Positions 26,266-35,361 of a stretch of DNA of 64,000 bases are shown in pieces (position 1 is the stretch's first letter; every line of letters begins with the position of its first letter). Below the pieces are notes generated by a model that had not been told where the DNA came from, searched no databases, and saw nothing but the letters and a program-made list of their open reading frames with translations. Location of the stretch: positions 323,505 to 387,504 of the forward strand of contig NZ_LT797711.1 in the NCBI RefSeq assembly GCF_900009135.1, given 5' to 3'. The DNA is from Planktothrix sp. PCC 11201. Lineage in GTDB: Bacteria > Cyanobacteriota > Cyanobacteriia > Cyanobacteriales > Microcoleaceae. A program made the translations under genes and the position numbers.

Positions 26266-26784
26266 TTAACTCATAACTTGAGAGTTGGCAATTTTCCAAA
26301 TTCCATCCCAATATTCTAAATTATAACGCACTAATTTGGTATTAAAGCTACTTTCAATAATTTTTCCATTTTTGTATAGGGTTGTATCTTCGGTAACTTT
26401 AACTTCTATGGTAGCTTTATTTCCCGATGCTGCAAATCGTTCTACGGATTCAACTTTCTGGACTCCATATTGATAATAAGCATTATTTTCCTGTAAATAA
26501 TTAATCCCTTTTAAGCTATCGGCATATAATACACCCGTAGTTAAATCTCCGAGCAGTGCCCGGTCAAAGGGGGAGGCAAAAATTTTGGATTTGGAATTCA
26601 ACCATTGAGTGATTAAATCGGCGGCTTTTCCAATGGTTATTGTTTCGGTATTTTGAGTGATTTGATTCACAATAGGCGAATAGTCTAAACCCACGGGTTG
26701 ATTTTTGATGGGGGTTTGGGCTTCAACTATTTGACTAATACCAAAGGAGAAAATGAAAGTTAAGGTCAATAGAGTTGTTTTCAT
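26266..26784 (-). CDS. Exported IMS-domain (ARC6-like, DUF4101) protein
   Basis: A 172-residue protein with a signal peptide (1-22, ending GISQIVEA). A single ARC6-like IMS domain follows: LITQWLNSKSKIFASPFD, NAYYQYGVQKVESVERF and a final YNLEYWDGIWKIANSQ. In plastid-division ARC6 and cyanobacterial kinases this domain sits outside the cytoplasm and binds partners. A stand-alone exported copy suggests a periplasmic binding protein. Specific function unknown. Confidence 0.75.
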   Translation of the reverse strand: MKTTLLTLTFIFSFGISQIVEAQTPIKNQPVGLDYSPIVNQITQNTETITIGKAADLITQWLNSKSKIFASPFDRALLGDLTTGVLYADSLKGINYLQENNAYYQYGVQKVESVERFAASGNKATIEVKVTEDTTLYKNGKIIESSFNTKLVRYNLEYWDGIWKIANSQVMS

Positions 26785-26801
26785 AATAGGTAAATAGGGA
26801 T

Positions 26802-26838
26802 CACGGATTTAAGAGGATTTCACGGATTTCACGGATTT
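26802..26838. repeat. CACGGATTT short direct repeats
   Basis: Three CACGGATT(T) units occur in 37 bp upstream of the IMS-domain gene. A half copy of the GATCCCCCTAA family (AGATTTAGGGGGATC) lies just beyond, at about 26879-26893. Confidence 0.5.
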
Positions 26839-26906
26839 TAATTTGTGTTAATCTGCATAATCCTCATTGGAAAGGGAGATTTAGGGGGATCTAATCTCGG
26901 AGGTAA

Positions 26907-27941
26907 TCATAGATTAACCTGATAAACATTCCCGATAGAATGATCGGGATTAATGTCTGTAATTAAATCTACAAATCCAGGATTTTCCATTAAGGAGTTT
27001 ATAAATAATTCGGGATGTAAGGCTTTCCAGAAATAATCAACAAATTGACTAATTTCTCCATCGGTCATCCCCGATTTTCCTGTGTCAATCATATCATGTT
27101 CGGCTTGGATTCGCCACTGTTTTGATAAGCGATAATCTACAGGATTTAAAATTAGTAACCGATCCAATTTTTCCCATAATGGAATATATTCATTTAACTG
27201 TTGATTCATGTCCCGAGCAAATTGTTGATCCAAGGGAGTAATAATTGGAATCGGGGCAAAATCAAACAGTTGGGGATCAATTGGTCTACAGCCTACAAAC
27301 CAACCTTCAAATAAAATAACATCAATTCCGGTAACGAATTCGGGGGAAATGCGATCGCCTGCCCCCTGCCATAAGGACTTATCAAACCGAGGAATAGCGA
27401 TGGTTTGATCGGGCAAGGGTTGACGTAATTGTTCTAAAACCTGGATTCCCAATTCCAGATCATGGGTTCCTGGTGGCCCTCGCCAAATTAAACGCGGATC
27501 AGCCTTTTGTAACTGTTGACGTTCTGAATAAGTTTTATAGAGATCATCTAAGGATAAGCTAAGTGTGTCATAGTGAAAAAGAGACAGAATGTAAGTTAAG
27601 ACTTTCCCTAGGGTTGTTTTTCCCGTGCCTTGCCCTCCTAATATTCCCTGAACCAGAGGACGACCTAACTGTCGGCGATGTTCAGCCAGTTGGGTTGCTA
27701 AGGGTAGCCAAAATTTCCATAGGGTTTCTAGCTGTTCAAATAACAGAGGAAACTCAATCTTTTTCTGTTGAAGTTGACAGAATAGACGGGATCGGGCTTC
27801 TATCCTCACCCTAACATTTTCCGGTGTAATTCCAAAGGCATTTGAACGTTGATGATCAGACAGTTCCCATTGTTCTAAAACTTTTAAATCTGAGGAATGG
27901 GGTTTTTGTCCATTTCTCCAAGCTTTGAGAATTTCAATCAT
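26907..27941 (-). CDS. glyK: D-glycerate 3-kinase
   Basis: A 344-residue P-loop kinase that phosphorylates D-glycerate to 3-phosphoglycerate, the last step of photorespiration. P-loop GGQGTGKT lies at 102-109, with SLDDLYKTYSERQQL (the LDDLY phosphoryl region), WRGPPGTHD and FEGWFVGCRP following as in plant GLYK and cyanobacterial homologues. Length and motifs are normal. The Ycf20 gene is 32 bp upstream on the same strand, so a two-gene unit is likely. Confidence 0.9.
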   Translation of the reverse strand: MIEILKAWRNGQKPHSSDLKVLEQWELSDHQRSNAFGITPENVRVRIEARSRLFCQLQQKKIEFPLLFEQLETLWKFWLPLATQLAEHRRQLGRPLVQGILGGQGTGKTTLGKVLTYILSLFHYDTLSLSLDDLYKTYSERQQLQKADPRLIWRGPPGTHDLELGIQVLEQLRQPLPDQTIAIPRFDKSLWQGAGDRISPEFVTGIDVILFEGWFVGCRPIDPQLFDFAPIPIITPLDQQFARDMNQQLNEYIPLWEKLDRLLILNPVDYRLSKQWRIQAEHDMIDTGKSGMTDGEISQFVDYFWKALHPELFINSLMENPGFVDLITDINPDHSIGNVYQVNL

Positions 27942-27973
27942 AGACCGTTCTAATTCTATTCAATGAATTTTTA

Positions 27974-28306
27974 TTATGAACCTAACATTGAGGCTAATAA
28001 AAATAACCCATAACTCAAACCAATTTTGAGGGCATTTAGGTTTTCTACCCAAAAAGATTGTCGCAAACGGGGGGAACTACTGTATGCCAACCAGTTTATT
28101 CCTTCAACCAGGATAGATACCACTAAAGCCACCGTCACATCCAAGCGCGCCTTTTGTCCAGTTACTGCGACAATGCCCAGTGCGAGGAAGATCCCAAACA
28201 GCAGACTAATGATTAGCAGCGAAATCCGTCGCCAAGGATTCATTAACAATCGCCCTACCTGGGCATTAATTACATTGAAAAGTCGATTGAGACGGGTATT
28301 TTGCAT
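27974..28306 (-). CDS. Ycf20/DUF565 membrane protein
   Basis: A 110-residue protein with three predicted membrane helices (about 27-50, 58-75, 90-108). The pattern LNRLFNVINAQVGRLLMNPWRRISLLIISLLFG is the DUF565/Ycf20 signature conserved in cyanobacteria and algal plastids. In plants and algae Ycf20 relatives affect non-photochemical quenching. The bacterial role is unknown. It is located just ahead of glycerate kinase and divergent from the gene at 28361 (54 bp). Confidence 0.8.
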   Translation of the reverse strand: MQNTRLNRLFNVINAQVGRLLMNPWRRISLLIISLLFGIFLALGIVAVTGQKARLDVTVALVVSILVEGINWLAYSSSPRLRQSFWVENLNALKIGLSYGLFLLASMLGS

Positions 28307-28360
28307 AAAACAGAATGTGAATTGTAGTGGGATTAATGATCTAATTTAAAGCAAAAGATT

Positions 28361-28933
28361 ATGAAAGCTAAACTTTATCCAGCCTTTCTAATTACTGGAA
28401 TAATTTTATTAACTTTAATTAGTTTAAGGCAATTCCTATTTCGCTATTGTATCCTGTCAACCCAGCGCAAATCCCCGGAAGCGGAGGTTGTGTCGGTTTC
28501 GGCTTCCTCGTCCACTTTTGCTGAACCCTCTGTTCCCAGACCTTCTGTCCCGACTAGAACCCTGTCTCTGAGCCCCGGGATAATTCCTCCAAAACTGTCT
28601 TTGCCTCCACTGTCAAAAAGCTATCACCAAGGGTCATTTCGAGTCAGTAACCTGACGGAACATCCGGTGCGTGTGGCCCTACTCAGTCGTTCAGCCCCGA
28701 ATATCACAGAACCTGTCCACTGGGATTTTGCCCCAGCCGAGGGCAGCAGGGAGGGTTTGATTTTATCCCTTCCCCAAGAAGATTTAATCCTCAAATCCGG
28801 TGATATCTTGGTGGTTTTTGCTCCTGATGGTTCTCGCTATTACTGGGGGCCTTATATTGTCGGGGAAACCTCCCTTCCGGCTTGGAATCCCCAAGACCAG
28901 GAATGGGAATTGGTGATTAAACCGACCCCATGA
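28361..28933 (+). CDS. Membrane-anchored hypothetical protein
   Basis: A 190-residue protein with a single N-terminal membrane helix (about 5-27), a Pro/Ser-rich linker (about 35-85) and a C-terminal beta-rich domain (FRVSNLTEHPVRVALLS, then SGDILVVFAPDGSRYYWGPYIVGE). The C-terminal part looks like a small periplasmic or lumenal sandwich domain. I do not recognise the family. Normal codon use and an ATG start support a real gene. Confidence 0.65.
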   Translation: MKAKLYPAFLITGIILLTLISLRQFLFRYCILSTQRKSPEAEVVSVSASSSTFAEPSVPRPSVPTRTLSLSPGIIPPKLSLPPLSKSYHQGSFRVSNLTEHPVRVALLSRSAPNITEPVHWDFAPAEGSREGLILSLPQEDLILKSGDILVVFAPDGSRYYWGPYIVGETSLPAWNPQDQEWELVIKPTP

Positions 28934-29287
28934 AGAAATAATTGTGGAGATGAATGTGGATTCGTTTTTTGTACCAGTGATCCATCTCCTTCCCGAACTC
29001 CGTTCTATCTGCGGCAAGGCAAAAAGCCTACTTCTGTTGTGTTTAGCCTGTCTGTTCCGAAACAGTCGGTGGGTCAGTGACCAGGCCCATGATACCACAA
29101 ATTTTGTATTTTTTTATTTTTTTTGTGGGATCGAATTGACTCAGGCAGCAATCTTCCTAATGATGTGGGTATTCTTGCTCCCGTGTACGATAATAACTAA
29201 TTGATATATTGACTTCAGTGTTAGTTAATTAACACATCAACAGTAAACTGTCAATATCTCAATCGTTAATATCTGCATTTTTAGCCA
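28934..29287. other. Spacer without a convincing gene
   Basis: A 354-bp spacer. A GTG/ATG-started 86-codon frame exists at 28944-29204 but has no family match, an odd cysteine/tryptophan-rich composition and no good ribosome site. A T-rich tract (29107-29125) and a TTAGTTAATTAACA near-palindrome lie before the GT39 gene. The promoter of that gene is presumably here. Confidence 0.5.
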
Positions 29288-31144
29288 ATGAAATCAAGTT
29301 CAAATCGAAAGACTCCCACCCTTTTTTCATCTCTGATCAAAACTCCTATATTCCCTTGGCTAGTTTTTATTTTAGGTTTAGGTTTAATCGGTTTCCTGGC
29401 TTTTTTTTGGAACTTAGGAACTGCGGGTTTACTGGATGAAACAGAACCCCTGTTTGCGGAAGCCTCCCGTCAAATGTTGGTAACTGGGGATTGGATTACT
29501 CCCTATTTTAATGAAGAAACCCGTTTCGATAAGCCCCCATTAATTTATTGGTTAATGGCAATTTCCTATCAGATAGTTGGGGTGAATGAATGGGGAGTCC
29601 GTCTTCCTTCGGCATTTTCTGGTTTTTTTCTCGTCTGTTTAGGATTTTATACTTTAAGTTATTACGTCCAACAAACCCAATTTTATCCCATAAAAGATGA
29701 TCAAAAACAAGATTTTATTTCTCCATGGACTCAACCCGATTTTAGAAAGATTGTTTTACATCCTTTACCTTGGATGGGGGCTGTATTAATCGCATTTAAT
29801 CCGGGAATTCTGGCTTGGGCAAGAATTGGGGTTTCGGATATGTTATTAACCGGGTGTTTGGGTTCGGCATTATTAGCTTTTTTTCTGGGATATGCCAAGT
29901 CAGAATTGCAGGAAGGGGAAGATTTACCTCCTGGTTGGAATTCTTCTCAGATTTGGTATTTGGCTTTTTATATTTTAACCGCTTTAGCTGTTTTGACAAA
30001 AGGCCCGGTGGGGATTGTTTTACCGATTTTAATTATTGGTTCATTTTTAATTTATTTGGGGGAATGGCGCCAAGTTTTAAAAGAAATGGGGTTATTGAAG
30101 GGAAGTTTAATTTTTTTGGTGATTACAATTCCTTGGTATATTTTAGTAATTTTAGTTAATGGTCAAAACTATATTAACTCTTTTTTTGGTTATCATAATT
30201 TTCAACGATTTACCACCGTTGTAAATCACCATTCTGCACCTTGGTATTTCTATTTTATTGTGGTTTTAGTCGGGTTTGCTCCATTTTCTGTCTATTTACC
30301 CCTGGCGATCGCTTCCACAAAATTTTGGAAACGTCGCTATTGGCAACATCAAACTCGAATTGAACAACTCCAATTATTTGCTATTTTTTGGTTCAGTGGA
30401 GTTTTTCTGTTTTTCACCCTAGCGGTTACTAAACTTCCTAGTTATATTTTGCCCCTGATTCCTGCCTCAGTTTTATTAGTATCTTTATTTTGGAATAAAA
30501 ATATTATCTCTAAAAATAGATTTAAAAAAAATAAATTTAATTTCACAAATACTTCTATTTTGATTAATATTGTATTTGTTTTTATCGCCTCTATCGGAAG
30601 TTATTTTAGTAAAAATTTAATTGGATATGATGCAGATATGCCGGATTTTAGAGGGGATTTACAAGCCTCTGGAATTCCAAATATATCGGCTTTAATTTGG
30701 GCTATCACAACATTGGGAATCGCCCTAAGTTGGTGGAAAGGTCGAATTTCATCCATTTTTATAGTTAATATTTTAGGGTTTATTAGTTTTTTTATTTGGG
30801 CGGTGACTCCCACCTATAGTTTACTCGATCAACATCGACAAGAACCCTTACGACACCTAGCCCAAACCGTCGTACAACAGCGAAAATTAGGGGAAGAATT
30901 AATTATGATTGGTTTCAAAAAACCCAGTTTAGTTTTTTATACTCAATATCGAGTTAAATACCATCCTGAACCCTGGGATACTATGGCCTACATTCATAAC
31001 CCATTGGTACAAAAGTCTTCGCCTCAAACTCTTTTGATTTTGGCACATCCCCAAGAATTAATTGATCTAGGATTAAAACCTGATCAATATCAAATTGTAG
31101 ATCAAGCGGGTGCTTATCAACTCATTCGTGTTCATAAAACCTAA
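29288..31144 (+). CDS. GT39-family (ArnT/PMT-like) membrane glycosyltransferase
   Basis: A 618-residue polytopic GT-C enzyme with a dozen or so membrane helices. The first extracytoplasmic loop carries the catalytic acidic pair in LDETEPLFAEASRQML, as in PMT_2/ArnT enzymes. Further motifs are FDKPPLIYWLMAISY and VLTKGPVGIVLP. These enzymes use a polyprenyl-phosphate sugar to decorate lipid, glycan or protein acceptors on the outer face. Donor and acceptor are unknown. A DUF4079 gene follows 61 bp downstream. Confidence 0.9.
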   Translation: MKSSSNRKTPTLFSSLIKTPIFPWLVFILGLGLIGFLAFFWNLGTAGLLDETEPLFAEASRQMLVTGDWITPYFNEETRFDKPPLIYWLMAISYQIVGVNEWGVRLPSAFSGFFLVCLGFYTLSYYVQQTQFYPIKDDQKQDFISPWTQPDFRKIVLHPLPWMGAVLIAFNPGILAWARIGVSDMLLTGCLGSALLAFFLGYAKSELQEGEDLPPGWNSSQIWYLAFYILTALAVLTKGPVGIVLPILIIGSFLIYLGEWRQVLKEMGLLKGSLIFLVITIPWYILVILVNGQNYINSFFGYHNFQRFTTVVNHHSAPWYFYFIVVLVGFAPFSVYLPLAIASTKFWKRRYWQHQTRIEQLQLFAIFWFSGVFLFFTLAVTKLPSYILPLIPASVLLVSLFWNKNIISKNRFKKNKFNFTNTSILINIVFVFIASIGSYFSKNLIGYDADMPDFRGDLQASGIPNISALIWAITTLGIALSWWKGRISSIFIVNILGFISFFIWAVTPTYSLLDQHRQEPLRHLAQTVVQQRKLGEELIMIGFKKPSLVFYTQYRVKYHPEPWDTMAYIHNPLVQKSSPQTLLILAHPQELIDLGLKPDQYQIVDQAGAYQLIRVHKT

Positions 31145-31205
31145 TTCGGTACCTAATTGTCCTAAACTGAACTATGGAAATCTAATCGGCTTTTGAACAG
31201 AAAAT

Positions 31206-31682
31206 ATGAGTTTAGTTGAACTTTTAGAACCCATTGCTAATCTATTTCGGGGTTTGGGTATTCCTGAACCTATCACCCATTGGGGACATCCGGTGATGAT
31301 GGGAACCGTTATTTTTACGATGGGGAGTTATGTGGGTTGGACGGGATGGCGCGGACGTCTAGCCGCAGATAAGGAAGTCGCCCTAAAAAATCGTGCTGAC
31401 CACCGAAAACTTGCCCCTTTAATGTTTTTGTTTTTGGCTTTAGGTTACACGGGAGGTTTATTATCTTTAGTCATGCAAAAACAACCCATTTTAGAAAGTC
31501 CTCACTTTTGGACAGGCACAATATTATTAGGATTGTTATTAACTAATAGTCTGATTGCTTTTACCGGATTTAACAAAGATAACTCGGGTTTTAGGGCGAC
31601 CCATGCTTATATTGGAACCGTTATCTTAGGATTAATGTTAGTCCATACCGTTTTAGGTTTAAAGTTAGGATTGTCTATCTAA
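31206..31682 (+). CDS. DUF4079 membrane protein (cytochrome b561-like)
   Basis: A 158-residue membrane protein with four predicted helices and conserved histidines in THWGHPVMMG, HFWTGTILLG and THAYIGTVILG. This is the DUF4079 pattern of cyanobacteria, reminiscent of cytochrome b561-type haem-binding four-helix proteins. Haem binding is inferred from the paired histidines. Its position after the GT39 gene may mean cotranscription. Function unknown. Confidence 0.8.
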   Translation: MSLVELLEPIANLFRGLGIPEPITHWGHPVMMGTVIFTMGSYVGWTGWRGRLAADKEVALKNRADHRKLAPLMFLFLALGYTGGLLSLVMQKQPILESPHFWTGTILLGLLLTNSLIAFTGFNKDNSGFRATHAYIGTVILGLMLVHTVLGLKLGLSI

Positions 31683-31733
31683 TATTGTTGAATGTTGGTG
31701 CTGGCGCTGATTGCTTACACACCCTACAACAAT

Positions 31734-31791
31734 GATACCCCCTAACCCGGACTATCAAAGTCCCCCTTAAAAAGGGGGATTTAGGGGGATC
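31734..31791. repeat. MITE-like element, GATCCCCCTAA family
   Basis: A 58-bp copy has ends GATACCCCCTAA and TTAGGGGGATC and an internal CCCCCTTAAAAAGGGGG hairpin. It lies in the 150-bp spacer before comEC and is related to the element at 10458-10567. Confidence 0.75.
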
Positions 31792-31831
31792 AAATCCAGG
31801 ATACTCCCATTGATCCGTATCTTATTAAATC

Positions 31832-34282
31832 ATGAATCAGACGGTGATTTTAATTCTGGCTTTTGCTTATCTCTTAGGTTTGCTAGTGGGTATAATTCCT
31901 GGGGGAAATTATGCAATATTAGGTTTAGGAATTATATTGGCAATAGCCACCGCCCTAAAACAAGTTTATCAACAGAAACAATCTCGCCGGGTTCGAATTA
32001 AACAATTTATTCAGCAAAAACAAACCCGCAAAGATGCCCTAACCGAGCCGATTGAATTTGCGGATAAAATTCCTAAAATCCCCCGACCTAAGTTGCCTTT
32101 TTGGGTATGGTTATTAGCCGGAATTATTGCTTTTTTAGCCAGTATTTATTTACAAATCAGAACCCCTCAACCCGCGACCCATGATATTAGTCAGTTAATT
32201 ATTAATAGTGGAAATAGCCAAGATTTATTAATTACGGTTCGGGGAGAAGTGACTAGTATTCCTCGGTTGACTCGTTCGGGACGGGGACAATTTTGGTTAC
32301 AGGTGCATCAAGTTAATGAAATTACTAATAATAATACTCCGATCGCCGTGAGTAAAGATGTCAGTGGTTTGGTTTATGTGACTGTTCCAATATTAAAAGC
32401 GACGGGATTATATCCGGGGGAAAGTATCGCCATTACCGGAAGTTTATACAAACCTCAACCCCCTTCTAACCCAGGAGGATTCGATTTTCAAAACTATCTG
32501 GCTCAACAGGGATCATTTACCGGACTTCGAGGACGTTATATTAGTCATGATGATAGTCAACCGTCTCCTTGGGGACTGTGGAAAATTCGCCAACGGATTA
32601 CCCGCGCTCAAGCTCAATTATTAGGAGTTCCCAAAGGTTCCCTATTAAGCGCGATGGTCTTAGGACGTTTAGCTGTTGATTTACCCTACGATATTAGAGA
32701 TATTTTTGTTCAAGTTGGACTCGCTCATATTCTAGCGGCTTCGGGATTTCAAGTATCATTTTTATTGGGAGTTATTTTATCTATAACTCAAAGGTTTTCC
32801 CCGACCGTTAGATTTAGTTTGGGATTATTAACTTTACTGATTTATTTGGGATTAACGGGAATTTCCCCTTCGGTATTACGAGCAACATTAATGGGTTTGG
32901 CGGTATTAATTGCCCTATTAACCCAACGTCAAACCAAACCTTTAAACGTATTATTAATCGTCGCTATTTTATTATTAATTGCTAATCCGACTTGGATTTT
33001 TGATATTGGATTTCAACTCAGTTTTTTAGCCACTTTAGGATTAATGGTTACGGTTCCTGCCTTAATGGAACGGTTAAATTGGATGCCCCCTTTCTTCGCG
33101 TCCTTAATTGCTGTTCCTTTATCAGCAATGATCTGGACATTGCCTTTGCAACTCTATTTTTTTAAAGTATTATCTCCCTATAGTATTTTGGTTAATATTA
33201 TCGCATCTCCCCTGATTTCTATTATCACTTTAGGAGGGATGGCGAGTGCCTTATGTGCCTTATTATTACCCGGTTTGGGAAGTGCGATCGCCCAATTTCT
33301 TGATTATCCGATTTTAGGTTTAATAGAAATTGCTAAATATTTTAGTCAGCTTCCGGGAAATTCGATTGCCGTGGGCAGTATTTCCCTAATTCAGTTGATC
33401 AGTCTTTATAGTTTAGTTCTGGCAATCTGGGCTTATTTTACTTTAATTAACCCTGAATCAAACCTCCAGTTTTCCAGATCAAAAAAAGGGTTGATTCCCA
33501 TTATATTTGCCGTCACCTTGGCCGTATTCATAGTCATTTTACCCAGTTGGTATACTAAAACCCTACGGTTTCAAGCCACCCTTCTGAGTACCCCTCAAGA
33601 ACCGATTTTAGTGATTGAAGAAAAAGGACAAGTTACCTTGATCAATAGTGGCAGTCAGAACACCGCTAAATTTGCCGTTTTACCCTTTTTAAATGCCCAG
33701 GGGATTAATGCTATTAATAACGCCGTGGCGACCCATTCTCAACTGGGTTTAAGTATTGGTTGGCCGTTAATTTTAGAAAATATTCCGATTCAAACTTTTT
33801 ATGATAATCCTACTCCGAAAAAAAACTATCAAGCCACTAATGAAATCATTTTAAAAGCCTTAGCCCAACAAAAAGGAAATTATGTTTCCCTAACTGTCGG
33901 TCAACCGATTATGTTAGGTTCTGTAGAATTGGAGTTATTAAGTGCTCAACCTCCGGTAATTCAATTTAAAATTGGTCAAAATCTTTGGACATTACTGGGA
34001 GAAACTTCCATCTCCCAACAACAACAGTTAATCCAAAAGCTCAGGTCAACTCAGGTGTTATGGTGGTCGGGAGAATCCTTAACCCCAGAACTTTTATCTT
34101 TATTGAGGCCGAAAATTGCGATCGCTTCTTCCAATTCTATTGATCCGAAAACCGTAGAAACCCTAAATCAACAGCAAACTCAAATCTTCTGGACGGGTCG
34201 AGACGGCTCCTTGAGATGGACGCCGACCCAGGGTTTTGAAACAACTTTAGATTTTGATCAAACAGATGGCTCCCTTCTTTGA
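31832..34282 (+). CDS. comEC: ComEC/Rec2 DNA-uptake channel protein
   Basis: An 816-residue polytopic protein. An N-terminal pair of helices and DUF4131 domain (OB-like, to ~220) precedes the Competence domain with about ten helices (VGLAHILAASGFQVSFLLG, TGISPSVLRATLMG). The soluble C-terminal region aligns with the beta-lactamase-like domain but has lost its metal site: the expected HPDADH reads HSQLGL, and the DVGQGDA-like strand reads LSTPQEP. ComEC imports single-stranded DNA in natural transformation. The channel part looks intact, but nuclease activity from this domain is doubtful. tRNA-Ser follows 48 bp downstream. Confidence 0.9.
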   Translation: MNQTVILILAFAYLLGLLVGIIPGGNYAILGLGIILAIATALKQVYQQKQSRRVRIKQFIQQKQTRKDALTEPIEFADKIPKIPRPKLPFWVWLLAGIIAFLASIYLQIRTPQPATHDISQLIINSGNSQDLLITVRGEVTSIPRLTRSGRGQFWLQVHQVNEITNNNTPIAVSKDVSGLVYVTVPILKATGLYPGESIAITGSLYKPQPPSNPGGFDFQNYLAQQGSFTGLRGRYISHDDSQPSPWGLWKIRQRITRAQAQLLGVPKGSLLSAMVLGRLAVDLPYDIRDIFVQVGLAHILAASGFQVSFLLGVILSITQRFSPTVRFSLGLLTLLIYLGLTGISPSVLRATLMGLAVLIALLTQRQTKPLNVLLIVAILLLIANPTWIFDIGFQLSFLATLGLMVTVPALMERLNWMPPFFASLIAVPLSAMIWTLPLQLYFFKVLSPYSILVNIIASPLISIITLGGMASALCALLLPGLGSAIAQFLDYPILGLIEIAKYFSQLPGNSIAVGSISLIQLISLYSLVLAIWAYFTLINPESNLQFSRSKKGLIPIIFAVTLAVFIVILPSWYTKTLRFQATLLSTPQEPILVIEEKGQVTLINSGSQNTAKFAVLPFLNAQGINAINNAVATHSQLGLSIGWPLILENIPIQTFYDNPTPKKNYQATNEIILKALAQQKGNYVSLTVGQPIMLGSVELELLSAQPPVIQFKIGQNLWTLLGETSISQQQQLIQKLRSTQVLWWSGESLTPELLSLLRPKIAIASSNSIDPKTVETLNQQQTQIFWTGRDGSLRWTPTQGFETTLDFDQTDGSLL

Positions 34283-34330
34283 TATAATTCGAGGAATGGT
34301 TTAGAATCAGATCTAGATCATTTCTAACTT

Positions 34331-34420
34331 GGAGAGGTGGCAGAGTTGGTCGAATGCGACACACTCGAAATGTGTTAGGGGCTTTACGGTTCCTCGTGGG
34401 TTCGAATCCCACCCTCTCCG
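34331..34420 (+). tRNA. tRNA-Ser (CGA)
   Basis: A 90-nt cloverleaf has acceptor stem GGAGAGG/CCTCTCC, discriminator G, D-arm, and anticodon stem ACACA/TGTGT around loop CTCGAAA, giving anticodon CGA at 34366-34368. A long class II variable arm is followed by T-arm GTGGGTTCGAATCCCAC. CCA is not encoded, and a short T run follows. It reads TCG serine codons. Confidence 0.97.
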
Positions 34421-34476
34421 TTTTTCGGGCCCCCTATCGTTAAAATATTTGAATCACTGATAGAGGGGTTGTGTCC

Positions 34477-35244
34477 ATGTCCTTAACGCCGTTGAGCGAA
34501 GCCATACAAGCCAATGCACTCGATAATATTCGTCTAATTGCAACGGATGTCGATGGCACTTTAACCCAAAACGGAAAATTTACCCCGGATTTATTCCAGG
34601 CTTTGTTTGCATTAAAACAGGCTAAAATTCCGGTAATTTTAATTACAGGACGGTCGGCGGGATGGGTACAAGCCTTAAAACATTATCTTCCGGTGACAGG
34701 TGCGATCGCGGAAAATGGCGGTTTATATTATCCCGTGGAGTCTGACCAGCCACAATTTTTAATCCCTTTAAATTCCCTATCCCAACATCGGCAAAATTTA
34801 GCCCTAGGGTTTCAAATTCTTCAAGTTCAATATCCCCATCTCCAGGCTTCCGCCGATAATCCTTTTCGGTTTACAGATTGGACATTTGATATTCAAAATA
34901 TTAGTTTATCGGAAATTCAACAATTAACAGAACTCTGTGCAGAATTGGGTTGGGGATTTACCTATAGCACTGTTCAAGGTCATATTAAACCTCAAAACCA
35001 AGACAAAGCCACGGGATTATTAAAGGTTATTCAGCACTATTGGTCAGACTTAACCCCGGAACAAATTCTTACTATTGGCGATAGTCCTAATGATCAAACT
35101 CTATTTAATTCTGAGTTATTTCCTCAGTCTATTGGAGTTGCTAATCTATTAGAATATAGGGATCAATTAACCCATAAACCCCGTTATATTACCGCAGGTT
35201 TAGAAGTTGAAGGATTTTGTCAAATTGCGAAAGTTTTTAATTGA
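34477..35244 (+). CDS. HAD-IIB (Cof-type) phosphatase
   Basis: About 255 residues from the ATG at 34477, preceded by GAGGGG. A GTG at 34471 is also in frame. HAD motifs are DVDGTLT (motif I nucleophile and acid Asp), ITGRS (motif II), a Lys in QNQDKATGL (motif III) and GDSPNDQTLF (motif IV). A C2-type cap lies between motifs II and III. Family members dephosphorylate sugar phosphates or cofactors, and the substrate here is not identifiable. The kinase-GUN4 gene starts 118 bp downstream, after a REP hairpin. Confidence 0.85.
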   Translation: MSLTPLSEAIQANALDNIRLIATDVDGTLTQNGKFTPDLFQALFALKQAKIPVILITGRSAGWVQALKHYLPVTGAIAENGGLYYPVESDQPQFLIPLNSLSQHRQNLALGFQILQVQYPHLQASADNPFRFTDWTFDIQNISLSEIQQLTELCAELGWGFTYSTVQGHIKPQNQDKATGLLKVIQHYWSDLTPEQILTIGDSPNDQTLFNSELFPQSIGVANLLEYRDQLTHKPRYITAGLEVEGFCQIAKVFN

Positions 35245-35280
35245 TAATAGTGTTGGTTGTTGTTGCTAAGACCTCTTGTA

Positions 35281-35303
35281 AGAGTGCGCTGAAGCGCAAC
35301 AAC
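35281..35303 (-). repeat. Solo REP hairpin, RAYT-associated family
   Basis: The sequence AGAGTGCGCTGAAGCGCAAC contains a TGCGC-TGAA-GCGCA hairpin (35285-35298) and ends in AACAAC. It is nearly identical to the REP right of the RAYT gene (57627-57650). It lies between the HAD and kinase genes. Confidence 0.75.
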
Positions 35304-35361
35304 GAGATCATAATCTGAAGTTGTGTTATTATCGGCTCAACAATATATTCCCTCTCCTGCG

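Noticed and set aside
28944-29204. 86-codon + strand frame after the hypothetical membrane gene
   Set aside because: Weak start, no ribosome site, unusual composition and an overlapping equally long antisense frame; no family recognised.
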